Shown: positions 20,311 through 31,500 of the stretch, one piece after another | Numbering within the stretch: the stretch's first letter is position 1 | How the letters are laid out: each line of letters opens with the position of its first letter | DNA from: Isoetes taiwanensis | Taxonomy: Eukaryota; Streptophyta; Lycopodiopsida; Isoetales; Isoetaceae | Length of the DNA stretch: 64,000 nucleotides | NCBI GenBank assembly: GCA_021234155.1 | Contig: JAJEKV010000026.1 | Span: 15,802,283 to 15,866,282, forward strand | Direction of reading: 5' to 3' | Translations under genes and position numbers: made by a program | Notes under the pieces: generated by a model | Database searches by the model: none | What the model saw: the letters and a program-made list of their open reading frames with translations, nothing else | Told to the model about the DNA's origin: nothing

Positions 20311-22557
20311 GGCTTTTTAATTGAAGTCAAGCGTCTACATGCTTACAAAAAGGAAAAAAGGAAAAGAAAAAAACAAAACAAGCCTACTCTGTGGAAACAA
20401 CGAGTAGTAAAGATAAAACTATACAAAAGCTTTAACAAAATAAAGAAGAAAGTCAGGAATGACTGAAACAAGAGTGTGTACATGGCCAAGCAGAGATTTG
20501 TTTTTCGGCATTCAAGGCCCAAAATCAGTTGAAGATGTACATGGCATTTCCTTTGGAGTTCCTAATTTCCTTATGAATTGAAATACACCATGTCTAACTG
20601 CAATGAGCAACGCCAAAGAAAAACGAAAGGGGAAAAAAATAAGCTATGATTTTTTGTGGGGTGACACGTGGATAGGCTAGGATTCCATGAATTGTTGTAT
20701 GGGGGTGAGGCAAGCCTATTAAAAAGAAAAAAGAGAGAGATAACAACAAATTTCACTCGCTCTTCTTATTTCACGATAAAGACAGTACTCCCATTCTACA
20801 CAACAAATTTCTAGGTAATATCCAAATAACAAGAGAACTAGGTAACGAAATGGGTGATAAATCGGCTCTTCGTAATCATCAAAGTTTCCTCGAAGTTTGC
20901 AAGCTATGGTATGGTTACTTTTAGCAACATGGTAACACAAAAATAAGTCCAAGTCTACATGATGAGTCCAGGTTAATTAGTATCTCATAGTTGAAGTTTG
21001 TTAAAACTCACTATAACAGCATTGACCCATGTCATGAGATTGTTTTGAACATATGGCAGTCAACTTTCAACTTTAATTTTGCTAAATAAAAATGTATGTA
21101 CCCAAACTTAAAATGTCCAAAAAATGCATTAATAGTAAGATAAAGATATCTTCCAGTGAAAATAACTCAATCCCATCGTATGTAGGTCTATAATGAGCAC
21201 TTGTGGCTAATGCTATTGTATTCAATTAATATCATTGACAATGTGAAATAAAAGGGAAGGTGAGATTTAACCTTCAGTCATCTCATTTTTATATCAAGGA
21301 GTTGCTTTGCCATTGTCTCCCCCTTGTTGAGCAGTGTCACCACTCACCATGTAACAAGTACCAGACAGTTAAGAACTCGCCAAAAAGGGATCCACTTGCG
21401 GCCAATGCTACTTGTATCCAATTAATATAAATGACAATACGAAATAAATGGGAGGGTGAAATTTTTGCCCATCAATCGATTTGTTTTTGCATCTAGGAAT
21501 CTTTTAGCCCTGTCTCCTCCTCGTTAAGCAGTGTTGACAGCTAATAATAAAAGAGCTCAACAGAAAAGGGTAAATCTCATCCTTCCCCTTATTTCATGGG
21601 AAATTTTACTGGACCACATAAGTTTTTGATGGCCATCAGAAAGTTTTTTCTGAGTTTTTTGCCCATTAAAATTCTCTAGTTATCTTTGTAAAAATTTTGA
21701 GTAATTTCTGAGCAGTGGCGTTTTTTTTCAACCAAGTATCATGTCATCTAACCGTCTAGCTATTGGGAGTTTAATGGTAGTGCCACTGCCAATTTTCCAC
21801 TGGAAACTCCCCATTACAACAATTTGAGATCTCTTTTCATCTCCATAAGGATCCTCCAATCTACCAAACTGCAATTAATGCAGCACCAACACCTCATTAT
21901 CCCCTCCCACCCCCAAGAATAGCTTTTGATTTACTAATCATGATGGTGTAGCATTTGTTTCCTTATATGCACAATGGAAAGGTCTTTTCAATGATATGTA
22001 GTCATGATATGTTTGAACATGACCCGAACATGCATTAACCTCAAATAGTCAGAGTTTTTTTCTTTTTTTTGCCCCACTTTTATATCTATAGTCAAAAGAT
22101 ATAGCAACATCATGGGTTCGACTGTGACGAACATCAGTCTAGTATGACGACATTAAAATTTATTGCTCTGAGGTCATATGTTAAAGACTGACTATACATA
22201 ATATACAATCACATACAGAGCCGCTTCTTGCATAAGATATCGCGGTCTGGAGTGGATTCAGATTGGCTTTATGTGATACATGTATTGTACTAGAGATGCT
22301 TGTGATGAATAAATGACTCAAGTCCTTCAATAAAAAGAAGAGATATAACAATGGGTTATCACTAGAAAGAACCCGAGAAGATGAATCCTTTGCAAGAAAT
22401 GGTTTATCGACCTGTTGCTTTGATTTCTTATGCAAGAGTGTTTGCATTTGCTCTACATTTTTTCATCACTACCTTGTATCCCTGTCTAAATGCATTTTAT
22501 TTAGAAGGGCCCAATCTTGTTCTGTTTTTTCTTGGCGATTTTGAACAATCTGTAGCC
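20311..22557. other. Non-coding stretch
   Basis: No gene recognised. It contains A/G-rich simple sequence (20340-20460), a G-box-like CACGTGG (about 20665), and a diverged tandem duplication (21198-21540, listed separately). Confidence 0.5.
21198..21540. repeat. Diverged tandem duplication, unit about 195 bp
   Basis: Copy 1 starts CACTTGTGGCTAATGCTA (21198), copy 2 CACTTGCGGCCAATGCTA (21393). Both continue with ATTAATAT..., TGACAAT, a GGGAGGGTGA-like run, and GTCTCCYCCTYGTT.AGCAGTGT near the end. Many substitutions show that it is old. Confidence 0.65.
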
Positions 22558-22843
22558 ATGTTTGTGGAGCTCTTAAGCGTCGAACCCAATGAGCTGAGAT
22601 TCCCATGTAAATGCCATTTATTTTCTTTTGTGTTTTTGTTCTGGTCTGGCATAATGCAAATATTATGCCTTTCCTGTTTTATTTTGAATTTTAAAGCTAT
22701 ATTCGTTATGATTTTTTTATTTTATTTTTTTTTCGCATTTCAAACATTCTAAATAGTTTAGCCTACTTCCAGTTGAATTGAAAAAGCAAATCAATTGTTC
22801 AGTTCTGCTAGTTAACAACATCGATAGCTATGTGGCATTCAAG
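22558..22843 (+). pseudogene. VAP27-like (MSP domain) gene, first two exons only
   Basis: Exon 1 (22558-22606) starts at ATG and reads ELLSVEPNELRFP; exon 2 (22773-22843) reads ELKKQINCSVLLVNN and DSYVAFK. Removing a 166-bp GT-AG intron (CCAT|GTAAAT ... CTTCCAG|TTGAA) gives an in-frame join (FP-FELKKQ) that matches the start of the major sperm protein domain of plant VAP27 proteins, ER membrane tethers at contact sites with the cytoskeleton and plasma membrane. Exon 2 ends at a donor AAG|GTACTG in phase 0. The next exon (VKTT.PKKY..RPN) is not found before Copia A at 23130 nor clearly after 34860. It is a truncated copy, or a gene whose rest lies far beyond the insertion. Confidence 0.65.
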
Positions 22844-23129
22844 GTACTGTTAAATGTTAAGATGATGTTTTTACTGATCTCTGCACTGTTTTATGATCAA
22901 ACAGTTGATAAAGTGTATGTTCTATCTAGATACTATGTTCTTTATCAGAAAAAGATACTCCTCTTGCTATTATAGATATCCTCATCTTGACGAAATCTCG
23001 TTTACGGACAAAATCTCGTTTATCCGGGTCCCCCCTTTTTTCTAATGTTCTTTTTTCCATGTTGCACGTCTCCTGGGGACTGCGGCATAATTATAGGGAC
23101 ATCGTTACCCCAGGTTTGACTTTGCGGAT

Positions 23130-24030
23130 TGATGGAAATTCAGCTAATAAGTCTATTATTTCAATGGAACTACCTATGAGAAGCAGTGGCAGTAGGTAAT
23201 TCTCAATTTATCACTTGCACTTAACTACTTCTGGAAAAAGGTCGCCTATGAGAAGCAAAGGCGAGATATGGCCAATCTTCTTACGAGTATATGTTTGCAT
23301 ATGAACTTGAAGATCAACATCTAAGACGTCTGCATCATCGGCTAAGGTATTGATTGTTAAAGACCAATGGTTATGTTAATCATTAAGAGGTGATAGCAAG
23401 AAGAACTACAAGGTTCGTGAATACAATATTAAAGGCAAATTTGGTTAATGGTTCAAAGGTTTTGTTTTTCCTAAGCAAGCATGTGGGATATATCACAAAC
23501 AGCCGTTTTTCATAACCGAGTCTGTGGGATATTGTGGATAGACGACGGACTCAGATTGGTAAGAAATATTGATGCCTTAACCGCCGGAACTGTTGAAGAT
23601 AGAAGCCGAGCAAAGATGACAAGTATATGTATGGGTGCTGGGCACATTGTAGTGGCGGAAACAAGTGCCGAACTTGTCTATTGGAGCCGTGTCAACCTTG
23701 CAACAGTGATCAGGTTAATAACCCTGTGAACAGTGAATTGCTATAGGGATATTTCAATGGTACTAGGTGAAAAAATATCTTAAGATAATATTTGATTGCT
23801 TCAACTTAGTATCTCGGTTGATTATGACTTTGAGCTCATAGCTCTTATGAAATTTGAAGAGAGCACTTTGGATTTGAACTTGTAATTATCTAGTGAAAAT
23901 TAGTGACCACTACTTGGCTTTTCACTAGAAAATAAAAATTGTACTCAAGTTTGATTGGTGCAATAAGAATTTGAAAGTTCAATCTTGCTAGACATCAAAT
24001 AGTTGTTCTTAAGTATCTTCAAATCTTTCA
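23130..24030 (+). repeat. Copia A 5' LTR
   Basis: 901 bp, TG...CA, nearly identical to the 3' LTR. Differences include point changes and several small patches at CAG/CTG sites (for example 23240-23255, 23280-23290, 23325-23340). It contains one perfect copy of the constant-loop stem-loop and one altered copy. Confidence 0.95.
23171..23198 (+). other. LTR stem-loop, A copy 1 (5' LTR)
   Basis: TACCTA, loop TGAGAAGCAGTGGCAG, TAGGTA. The 6-bp stem is perfect. The same loop recurs with other paired stems in the LTRs of A and B. Confidence 0.7.
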
Positions 24031-24031
24031 G

Positions 24032-24042
24032 TGGTATCAGAG
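24032..24042 (+). promoter_or_regulatory. Copia A primer-binding site
   Basis: TGGTATCAGAG, one base after the LTR, matches the plant initiator tRNA-Met 3' end used to prime minus-strand synthesis. Confidence 0.9.
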
Positions 24043-24052
24043 ATTGATTAAT

Positions 24053-24950
24053 ATGTCTAGCAGATTTGGAGCATCCTTGTTAAACACTTTACAAAGGAGG
24101 TCCAGGTTTCCAAGTTTGGAAAGATGCAATTGCTCACATATTAGAAGTGGCCGACCTTTGGGAGCTGGTTGATCCAGCAGGAACTGCAGGTACAGGTGTA
24201 CTAGTGAGAACAGGCTCATCAGACTCATTTGTTGGAGTTGTAGGGCAGTCTGCTGCAACAGGGACTGCAACACCAGGAGGTGCAGGAGGAGGTGATACGT
24301 TTGAAGTTGAGATCTCTAAGTCCTAGGGAAATGTGGAAGTTTTTACTTAAACACTATGAGGAGAAAACTTCCTCACAAATTGATCTGCTTGAGAATGAAC
24401 TAAGGGGGCTAAAATTGAAGGAAGATGAGGATGTAACTGAATATTTCAATAAGTTTGATAACCTTATTGCTGATTTAAATGGGGCTGGGGTTGTCATATC
24501 TGAAGGAAGCCAGGTGTTGCAAATATCTAGGTCTATTGGAGAGAATGAGACACTAGCTTTATTCATTAGGAATTCTAGCAGATCAAGAGAGGAGGCAGAG
24601 AATATTCTAAGAACAGAATGGGAACAAAAGAAAATTTTGAGACAAAGTCAAGTCAAGAAACTCCCGAAATTTTGCTACTCAAGAAAAGAGATAAAATTGT
24701 ATGCTACAATTGTCATGAGACAGGCCATTATAAAAATGAATGCCCAAAACTCAGAAAAGATTTCAATTGTTATACTTGTGGAGGTAGAGGACATATGGCA
24801 TCCAAATGTTCTACTCCCAAAAATTTTGGCAAATCTGCAAGAGGCAGAGGTGAGACTAGTTCAGCAAGATCTGGAAGAGGTAGAGGACGAGGCCATGAAA
24901 GGGCTTATGTGACAAGAGAACAAGAAGATAAGGTCAAGCCAAGTGATGAA
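24053..24950 (+). pseudogene. Copia A gag
   Basis: Gag forms the particle that packages element RNA. It starts MSSRFGASLLNTLQ at ATG 24053; a frameshift follows within 20 codons, after which FQVWKDAIAHILEVADLWELV reads on. A deletion or second shift near 24300 leads to the UBN2-type core (SPREMWKFLLKHYEEKTSSQ, LKEDEDVTEYFNKFDNLIADL). A third shift near 24620 leads to two CCHC knuckles (CYNCHETGHYKNEC, CYTCGGRGHMASKC) and a basic RG-rich stretch. The order matches Copia gag, and the start is similar to element B (MTTRFGANLLNSI), so A and B are related families. Confidence 0.85.
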
Positions 24951-26981
24951 GATGATGATGAGGTACCTCTTGAATTTGCAATTGTTAATGAGGATAAGTG
25001 CACTAACAAATCTGATCATTTAATAGTTGATAGTGGAGCTGAGAAATCGATAGTGCAAAATGCTGATTTCCTGAAGAATATATCAAGTGCAAATTCAAGA
25101 AAAATTCAGGTTGGAAATGGAGCTTTGCAAGATGTTCAAGGGAAAGGTTTATTACAGCTAATAGACTTAGCTGGAAATGTTGTAAACATTCAGAATGTTC
25201 TTTGTGTGCCAGACATTATTAAAAATTTGATATCAGTTAGTCAGTTGTGTGACTTGGGATATAAGGTTGTGTTTGACACTGATCAGTGTAATGTTATGAA
25301 GGAAAATGAAATAAAGTTTTATGGAAAACGTGTGGGAAACTTGTATGGGCTGGAAAATAATGTGCATCACTCTGTCAATGCAGTTCAAGAAGTTGGCTTG
25401 GAAATATGGCACAATAGACTAGCTCACACCAATTATAAAAAACTGAGATTCCTACATAAGCAAGGTCGTATAAACTCTGAAGATACAAACGACTTTATAT
25501 GTGAGGGATGTGCTCTAGGAAAGTTAAACAGGTTGCCTTTCCATAAAAGAAAGAATCGAGCACAACAAAAACTTGAATTGATTCATTCAGACCTATGTGG
25601 CCCATTAAATGTCAGAAGTAGAACTAATAAGAAATATTTCATAACCTTCACTGATGACTATAGTAGAATGTGTACCACATACTGCCTAAGGAAAAAATCT
25701 CAAGCCTTAAGTGCTTTCAAACAGCATGTGACAGAAATGGAAAGAGAGACAGGGCGCAAAGTAAAATGTATCAGATCAGACAGAGGAGGAGAATACCTTT
25801 CAAATCAATTTAAAACTTTCTGCATAGCACATGGAATCAAGAGGCAATTAACCTGTAGATACTCACCACAACAAAACGGTGTCTCAGAAAGAAAGAATAG
25901 AACAATACTAGATGCTGTTAGATCAATGCTAAAGGAGAGTGGTTTGCCTAACTACTTCTGGGAAGAAGCATTGTACACTGCTGTGGAAATTCAGAACATG
26001 CTGCCTTCTGTCAGTTTGCATGGAAATATTCCTAAACAGTTATGGGATCCAGAAAAGGAATTAGACTATGAGAAATACAAGGTATTTGGTTGTATGACCT
26101 ATGTGCATGTGCCATCAGAGATAAGAAAAAAGCTAGATAGCAAAGCAGAAAAAGGTTTCCTTGTGGGGTATGACAAAGAATCAAAGGGCTATAGGATTTA
26201 TATACCTGAGTCTAAGGAAATCAGAATTAGCAGGGATGTTCTATTTAATGACAAAGTCTTGTACAAACACAAATTCAGAAAAGGAATAAAAGTTCAAATA
26301 GACAAAACTGAAGAAACTCCTAAGTTTGAAGTAGAAGATGACATGGAGGCAGAAATGCAAGAAGAGACAAATGAGGTAGAAAAATCAGAAAATGTCCCTG
26401 AGTTAAAACTGAAGATGTTCCAGACTTAGAGCAAGAAAACCTTGAACCTGCTAAAACTCAACCTGAAAAGAAGAAAAGGAAAACTCAGGCTGAAAAACTT
26501 GTAGAGGAAGCTAAGCTTGGAGATCAACCTTATGGCAGAGATGAAATGGGAAGGAGCAGGAGGGGTCAGATTAAAAAAATTGGTCATGAATACATTATGG
26601 CAATTTTAGAAGATGAAGTAATACCTCAGAGTTTTGCAGATGTTCAGAAAAGTGCTGACAAGGATAACAACAGCCATGAATGATGAGCTTAAATCATTCA
26701 AGGAAACTAAGACATATGAGCTTGTTAAATCAGATGGTGAACATAATGTCATTGGCAGCAAATGGCTCTTCAAGATTAAATTAAATCCAGATGGTACAAA
26801 GAAGTATAAAGCAAGGCTTGTTGCCCAGGGCTTTACACAGAAAAAGGGAAGGGATTATGACGAGACATATTCTCCTATAGTTAAATTGACAAGTATTAGA
26901 ACACTTTTGGCCATAGCTAATGCCATGAAGTTAGAAATACACCATATGGATGTTAAATCAGCATTCCTAAATGCAACTTTG
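24951..26981 (+). pseudogene. Copia A protease, integrase and first part of RT
   Basis: In order: protease (HLIVDSGAEKSIV, catalytic DSG); pre-integrase zinc region (IWHNRLAHTNYKKL, ICEGCALGKLNRLPFHK); integrase with LIHSDLCGPL, TFTDDYSR, IRSDRGGEYLS and the catalytic Glu in NGVSERKNRTI; then, after two frameshifts (about 26400 and 26635), the RT start IGSKWLFKIKLN, KARLVAQGFTQKKG and HHMDVKSAFLNATL. Here the nested insertion begins, right after the codon for Leu. The integrase core looks intact. Frameshifts in the linker would prevent a full polyprotein. Confidence 0.92.
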
Positions 26982-27016
26982 TGTTGGAAATGACAAAATT
27001 ATGTGTCATGTGATAT

Positions 27017-27050
27017 TCTAATCTATGAGAAGCAGTGGCAGTAGATTAGA
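27017..27050 (+). other. LTR stem-loop, B copy 1
   Basis: TCTAATCTA, loop TGAGAAGCAGTGGCAG, TAGATTAGA: a perfect 9-bp stem, the longest of the set. Confidence 0.75.
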
Positions 27051-27099
27051 GTTGTTAAATGGTGTCATGTTATTCAAAGTTAAGCAGTTGAATGGGGGA

Positions 27100-27127
27100 G
27101 ACCTATGAGAAGCAGTGGCAGTAGGTC
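27100..27127 (+). other. LTR stem-loop, B copy 2
   Basis: GACCTA, loop TGAGAAGCAGTGGCAG, TAGGTC: a perfect 6-bp stem that differs from the other copies in both arms. Confidence 0.75.
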
Positions 27128-27542
27128 AAAGTCAAAGTCAAAGGTGGCGGGCACACCCTACCCGGGTGTTGCTGGGCTCGCTAGAAACACACAGACACCC
27201 CCTGCCCGCCACTTAGGGTTTTGGGTTGACTGGTCAACGGGTCAAAGTCAACGACAGCTGGAAGATAAGGACAGCAGGGCATCCTATTATTTAGGCAAGT
27301 TGAAAAACTTTCTATATGAAGGGCATGCACGATTTGACAAGTGGATATATCCAGGTTGATGAGAAAATATATATATGACTGATTGTCATAGAAAATATCT
27401 TGGTGAAAGTGCGGATACAGTGCGTGTATGCAAATATAGGTGCGGGGAGGGTTTGAAGGAGACAGAGTCTTGGCATACTTGTTTCAATCCCAAGCTCGAT
27501 TCTAACATTGGTATCGAGCTAACTAAATCCTCCCTGCGGATA

Positions 27543-28560
27543 ATGACAACCAGATTCGGGGCAAATCTATTGAACTCTATTGAAGTTTTTAAAGGAGATG
27601 GAGGATTTCAAATCTGGAAGGAGAGTATTAGAGCTTTACTGGAGTTTGAAAAATTGTGGTATTTGTTTGATGGTAGTCCAGTAAGGGGTGCAACTAGCTC
27701 AGGTGATTCAAGTCCTGCTGCTAGTAGTAGTAATGCTCAATCTGGTGCAGGGGAAACTTCAGGTGAAGGTGTGTCTACTGGAAGGGCAACTTCTCCAGTT
27801 CGGAGCGAGAAGATGAAGCTAAGATTATGGAGGCCCGGCCATAATCATGTGTAAGGTAGGCAATTGCCTTAAAACTGAAGCTTCTCGAGGCATGAAGCCT
27901 AAGGAAATGTGGGATTATTTGATAAAGCACTATGAACAAAAAAGTTCTTCACAAATAGATGTGCTAGAAAAACAGTTAAGGAAGATGAAATTGTTTGAGA
28001 AAGATAACTTGACTGACTTTTTGGAGAGATTTGATTCCATTATTGCAGATCTTGAGGGAGCTGGAAATATCTTGAATGAACAGTATCAAATACTAGCTTT
28101 GGCAAGAGCAGTATCTCATAATAGTCACTTGGCAACTTTACTCAGAAATGTAGCCACTTCCAAGGAGCATGCTATCAGAATGATACGCACAGAATTTGAA
28201 CAGTCTACTATTACTCAGGAGGAAGCTCATCAGTCCTCAGAGATCTTGTATGCAGGTAAGACTAAAAGAGGTGGTTTTTCAAGAGGAAAAGTAGGACCTT
28301 GTTATGCATGTAATCAATTTGGTCACCTAAAGAGTGAGTGTCCAAACAATAGTGAGAAGGAATTTAGATGTTTCAATTGTGAAGGCAAAGGTCATTTTGC
28401 TTCTGATTGTCCAAGCCCTAAAAAGGGAAGAGGTCGAGGGAGATTTTCTGGAACTTATAGAGGTGGCAGGGGCAAGGGAAAATTCAAAGGAGGCTCAAGT
28501 ATTAATGTGGTAGAAAAACAAGATAGTAGTGAAGGTGAACTTGAGGATGACACCTTGGAG
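27543..28560 (+). pseudogene. Copia B gag
   Basis: It starts MTTRFGANLLNSIEVF with FQIWKESIRALLEFEKLWYL. After a Gly/Ser-rich linker a frameshift near 27850 leads to the UBN2-type core (PKEMWDYLIKHYEQKSSSQ, NLTDFLERFDSIIADLEGAG), then two CCHC knuckles (CYACNQFGHLKSEC, CFNCEGKGHFASDC) and an RG-rich tail (GRGRGRFSGTYRGGRGKGK). This is the packaging and RNA-binding protein of the element. It is close to gag of A but clearly a separate family. Confidence 0.85.
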
Positions 28561-30630
28561 GTAAGGAAGAATTTAACTTGCAATGTTTCAGAGTTTCCAA
28601 GGAAAAGCAATAACCAATTTGTTGTTATAGATTCGGGGAGCGAGAAAAAAAGTGTGATGTGTGATCTGCATATGCTTAAGGAGTGGGAAAAGAAAGAAGG
28701 ACATGTGCAACTTGGTGATGGGGGTTTGAAGAAAATAGAAGATACTGGAGTTTTAGAGTTGTTTGACTTAAATGGCAAAATTGTAAAATTGAGAGATGTT
28801 TTGTGTGTGCCCAGTCTTGTTAGAAATCTCATATCCGTATGCCAGCTGGTGGATTTGGGATATAAAGTGCTGTTTGAACAGATCCATTGTAAAGTGTTTC
28901 TTAATGGTGAATTAAAGTTTATTGGCAAAAGAGTTGGTAATCTTTTTGGATTGAATATGGAGCATCTTCATGAAATTAATCTTGTGGAATATTCAGATGT
29001 GAAAGTATGGCATAACAGATTATGTCATGTAAATGCTGCAATAATTAAAAGGCTTGGGGAAAAGGGATTAATATCTGCCAAGGTACAAAATGAAAAGTTT
29101 TTATGTGGAGGCTGCCAACTTGGAAAGCAATCAAGATTGCCATTTAAAAGGTCACACAAAAAGAGCAAAGGGCATTTTGGATTTGGTACATACAGATTTA
29201 TGTGGTCCTATAAATGTTACTAGTTTGAGTGGGCATAAATATTTCATGAGCTTTATTGATGATTTCAGCGAAAAAACCAAGTGTTATATTTTGAAAACAA
29301 AAGACCAAGCTAGTGATGCTTTGAAGTTATTTACTTCTTTGAAACCGAGCTAGAAACCGAAGAAAGATAAAGTGCATAAGGTCGACAGGGGAGGTGAATA
29401 TATCTCGATGAATTTAAAGCTTTTTGTGTAAAATGGGGAATCAAGAGGCAATTGACATGCGATACTCACCACAACAAAATGGAGTTGCGTAAAGGAAAAA
29501 AAATAGAACCTTGCTTGATGCTTGTGAGATCCATGTTGAAGTATTCGTTTACCAAATTATTTATGGGATGAAGTCGTGAAGACAAATTGCCTACATTCAA
29601 AACTTGTTACCTTCATCAAGTATTAAAGGTGCAATTCGAAATGCTTTGGTCCGTAGTAAGTCACCTTCTTATGATAGATTAAAAGCATATGGGTGTTTAT
29701 GCTTTGTACATGTTCCTGAAGAACTGAGGAAAAAGTTGGATGATAGAGCATACATATCTTATCTAGTAGGGTATGATTCTAACTCAAAAGCATTCAGATT
29801 ATATGACCCTGCTAAAAGAAAAATTATAATAAGTAGAGATGTGGTCTTCAATGAAAACGAATTTTATAGGAAAACTCCTAAGATAAATACTGAAGATCCA
29901 TGTGAAAGTGAAAGGAAAGATAGTATTGAGGAAACAAATCAGTCAATAAGTGAAGAAGAAAAAACTCAAGGATTGGAGCAGGTAGATTTGAGTGACTCTG
30001 ATAGTGAGTCAGAAATGATTCCAAGTAATGTTGTTGAGCCAGAAGTGGAATCAGGTGTTGAGCAAGAGATTGAACACCAAGAGGCAGAAGTGGATAAAAT
30101 TGATAGACCAAAAAGAAAACCCAAACGAACAGAAGCTCAAATGTTGGCAGAAGAAGCCAAACATGATTTAGAGTCTCATGGTAGAACTGAACTTGGAAAA
30201 AGTAAAAGACTTAGATCTCAGGTAGGAGAAATTAATACTGTATTTGACATTTTGATACTTGAAACAGACAAGATTCCACAAAATTATATGGAGGCAGTTC
30301 AAGATATGAATGGAAAGAACTGGAAATGTGCTATGGAAGAAGAAATGAGAGCATTCAAAAGAACAAACACTTATACAGTAGTGGATATTCCTTCTGATAA
30401 GAATATAGTTGGAAGTAAGTGGATCTATAGAATAAAACCAGGAGTAGACAAAAATACAAAGAAATTTAAAGCCAGACTTGTTGCACAAGGCTTTACACAG
30501 AAAAAAGGAGAAGATTTTGATGAAACATTCTCACCATTGGTAAAGATAAATAGTTTAAGAATGTTATTAGCTATTGCTAATGCTTGTGACCTTGAAATCC
30601 ATCATATGGATGTAAGTACAGCATTCTTCA
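28561..30630 (+). pseudogene. Copia B protease, integrase and RT start, truncated
   Basis: Protease (FVVIDSGSEKKSV), pre-integrase zinc region (VWHNRLCHVNAAII, CGGCQLGKQSRLPF), integrase start (LVHTDLCGPINV, FIDDFS) with frameshifts at about 29170, 29350, 29480 and 29600, integrase C-terminal part (YGCLCFVHVPEELRKKLD, KIIISRDVVF), an acidic linker, then RT (IVGSKWIYRIKPG, KARLVAQGFTQKKGEDFDE, HHMDVSTAF). It breaks at 30630, so the YVDD box, RNase H and 3' LTR are missing. The acidic linker to RT is one of the longest intact frames. Confidence 0.88.
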
Positions 30631-30659
30631 TGTTGAGAAATGAGCCTTCTATGATTGGG

Positions 30660-30731
30660 TGGACAGGCTGGGGATCGAACCCAGGACCTCTTGCTTGCAA
30701 GCCAAGTACTCTACCACTGAGCTACCGGCCC
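30660..30731 (-). tRNA. tRNA-Ala(UGC)-like sequence, probable pseudogene or SINE head
   Basis: On the minus strand 72 nt fold as a tRNA: acceptor GGGCCGG / CCTGTCC with one mismatch, D arm GCTC / GAGT, anticodon loop CTTGCAA (UGC, Ala) with one mismatch at the stem base, T arm CTGGG-TTCGATC-CCCAG, and A at the discriminator. The G3-U70 pair that marks tRNA-Ala is kept. Box A (TAGCTCAGTGG) and box B (GGTTCGATCC) are intact. No T-run terminator follows. It sits 29 bp from the point where Copia B breaks off. Confidence 0.65.
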
Positions 30732-31500
30732 TTTGATGGGCTTTCGGCACTCCTCCACTACAATTTCTATGTCCTGCGAAAAACTCAATCATGACATTAG
30801 AACCTACAAACCCAACCAAATGCTATGGTTCTTTGGATTATACCAATAATTGCATGTATCGCCTACATAGGTTCATGTCTTACATATTAATAACCTAGAG
30901 AATTCAATGACCGAATGGTACATTTCTTTACCAACATATCCTCAAATGATTTTTCTTTTAGCATACCCACAGTAAGGCTTGAAATGGTTTATCAATGGCT
31001 TCAAATGAAATGCAGATACTTATGAAGATCTAATCAATCACAACCTAGGGAGACACCATGGCACGACCTATTTCCATATTCATTAAACTTCTATACCAAG
31101 TTATGCTCTGCAATTATTTCATATTAACCAATCGCTTCATGTTTCAAGCGACCTATGATTTTCTCAGTTCTTCATAAGCTGGCTCATAACTAGCATTGTT
31201 TCCCAGCACGTCTTTCAGGCTTTGATTTTGGCCGAGATTCAGTCAATACCTTAAATCTTTTTGGAGGTAGAACCCCATGCAAAAAAAAAAAAACAAGTTA
31301 ATGCTCTTATGCCATCCAGAATTCTAGTTACATTCCTCGAGACCTAGTCTTACTTCTTCAGAGCTTTTAATTTTGCTCAAACAAATACCAAAATATTTCT
31401 AATAGAGCAATTAGACTAGTTCTTACTCGTTCACTCAAAATGAACAAAATGAAAACACACAGGCTCCAAGAGAAATCGGAACTGTGCTCTGATACCAATT
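30732..31500 (-). other. Internal leader of element C (non-coding), primer site at its start
   Basis: On the minus strand, after the LTR at 31501, AA TTGGTATCAGAGCAC gives a tRNA-Met primer site (about 31485-31499). The following 750 bp have no coding frame. This looks like a non-autonomous or truncated LTR element. Confidence 0.55.

Larger units (their letters stand above)
26982..27507 (+). repeat. Copia B 5' LTR
   Basis: 526 bp from TGTTGGAAATG to TCTAACA, followed by a primer-site-like TTGGTATCGAGCT (27508-27520), slightly altered from the tRNA-Met complement. It contains two copies of the constant-loop stem-loop. Only one LTR of this type is in the window. Confidence 0.8.

Noticed and set aside
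22985-23025. AAATCTCGTTTA direct repeat before Copia A as an LTR edge
   Set aside because: The true LTR edge is fixed at 23130 by the 5-bp target duplication and the match to the 3' LTR.
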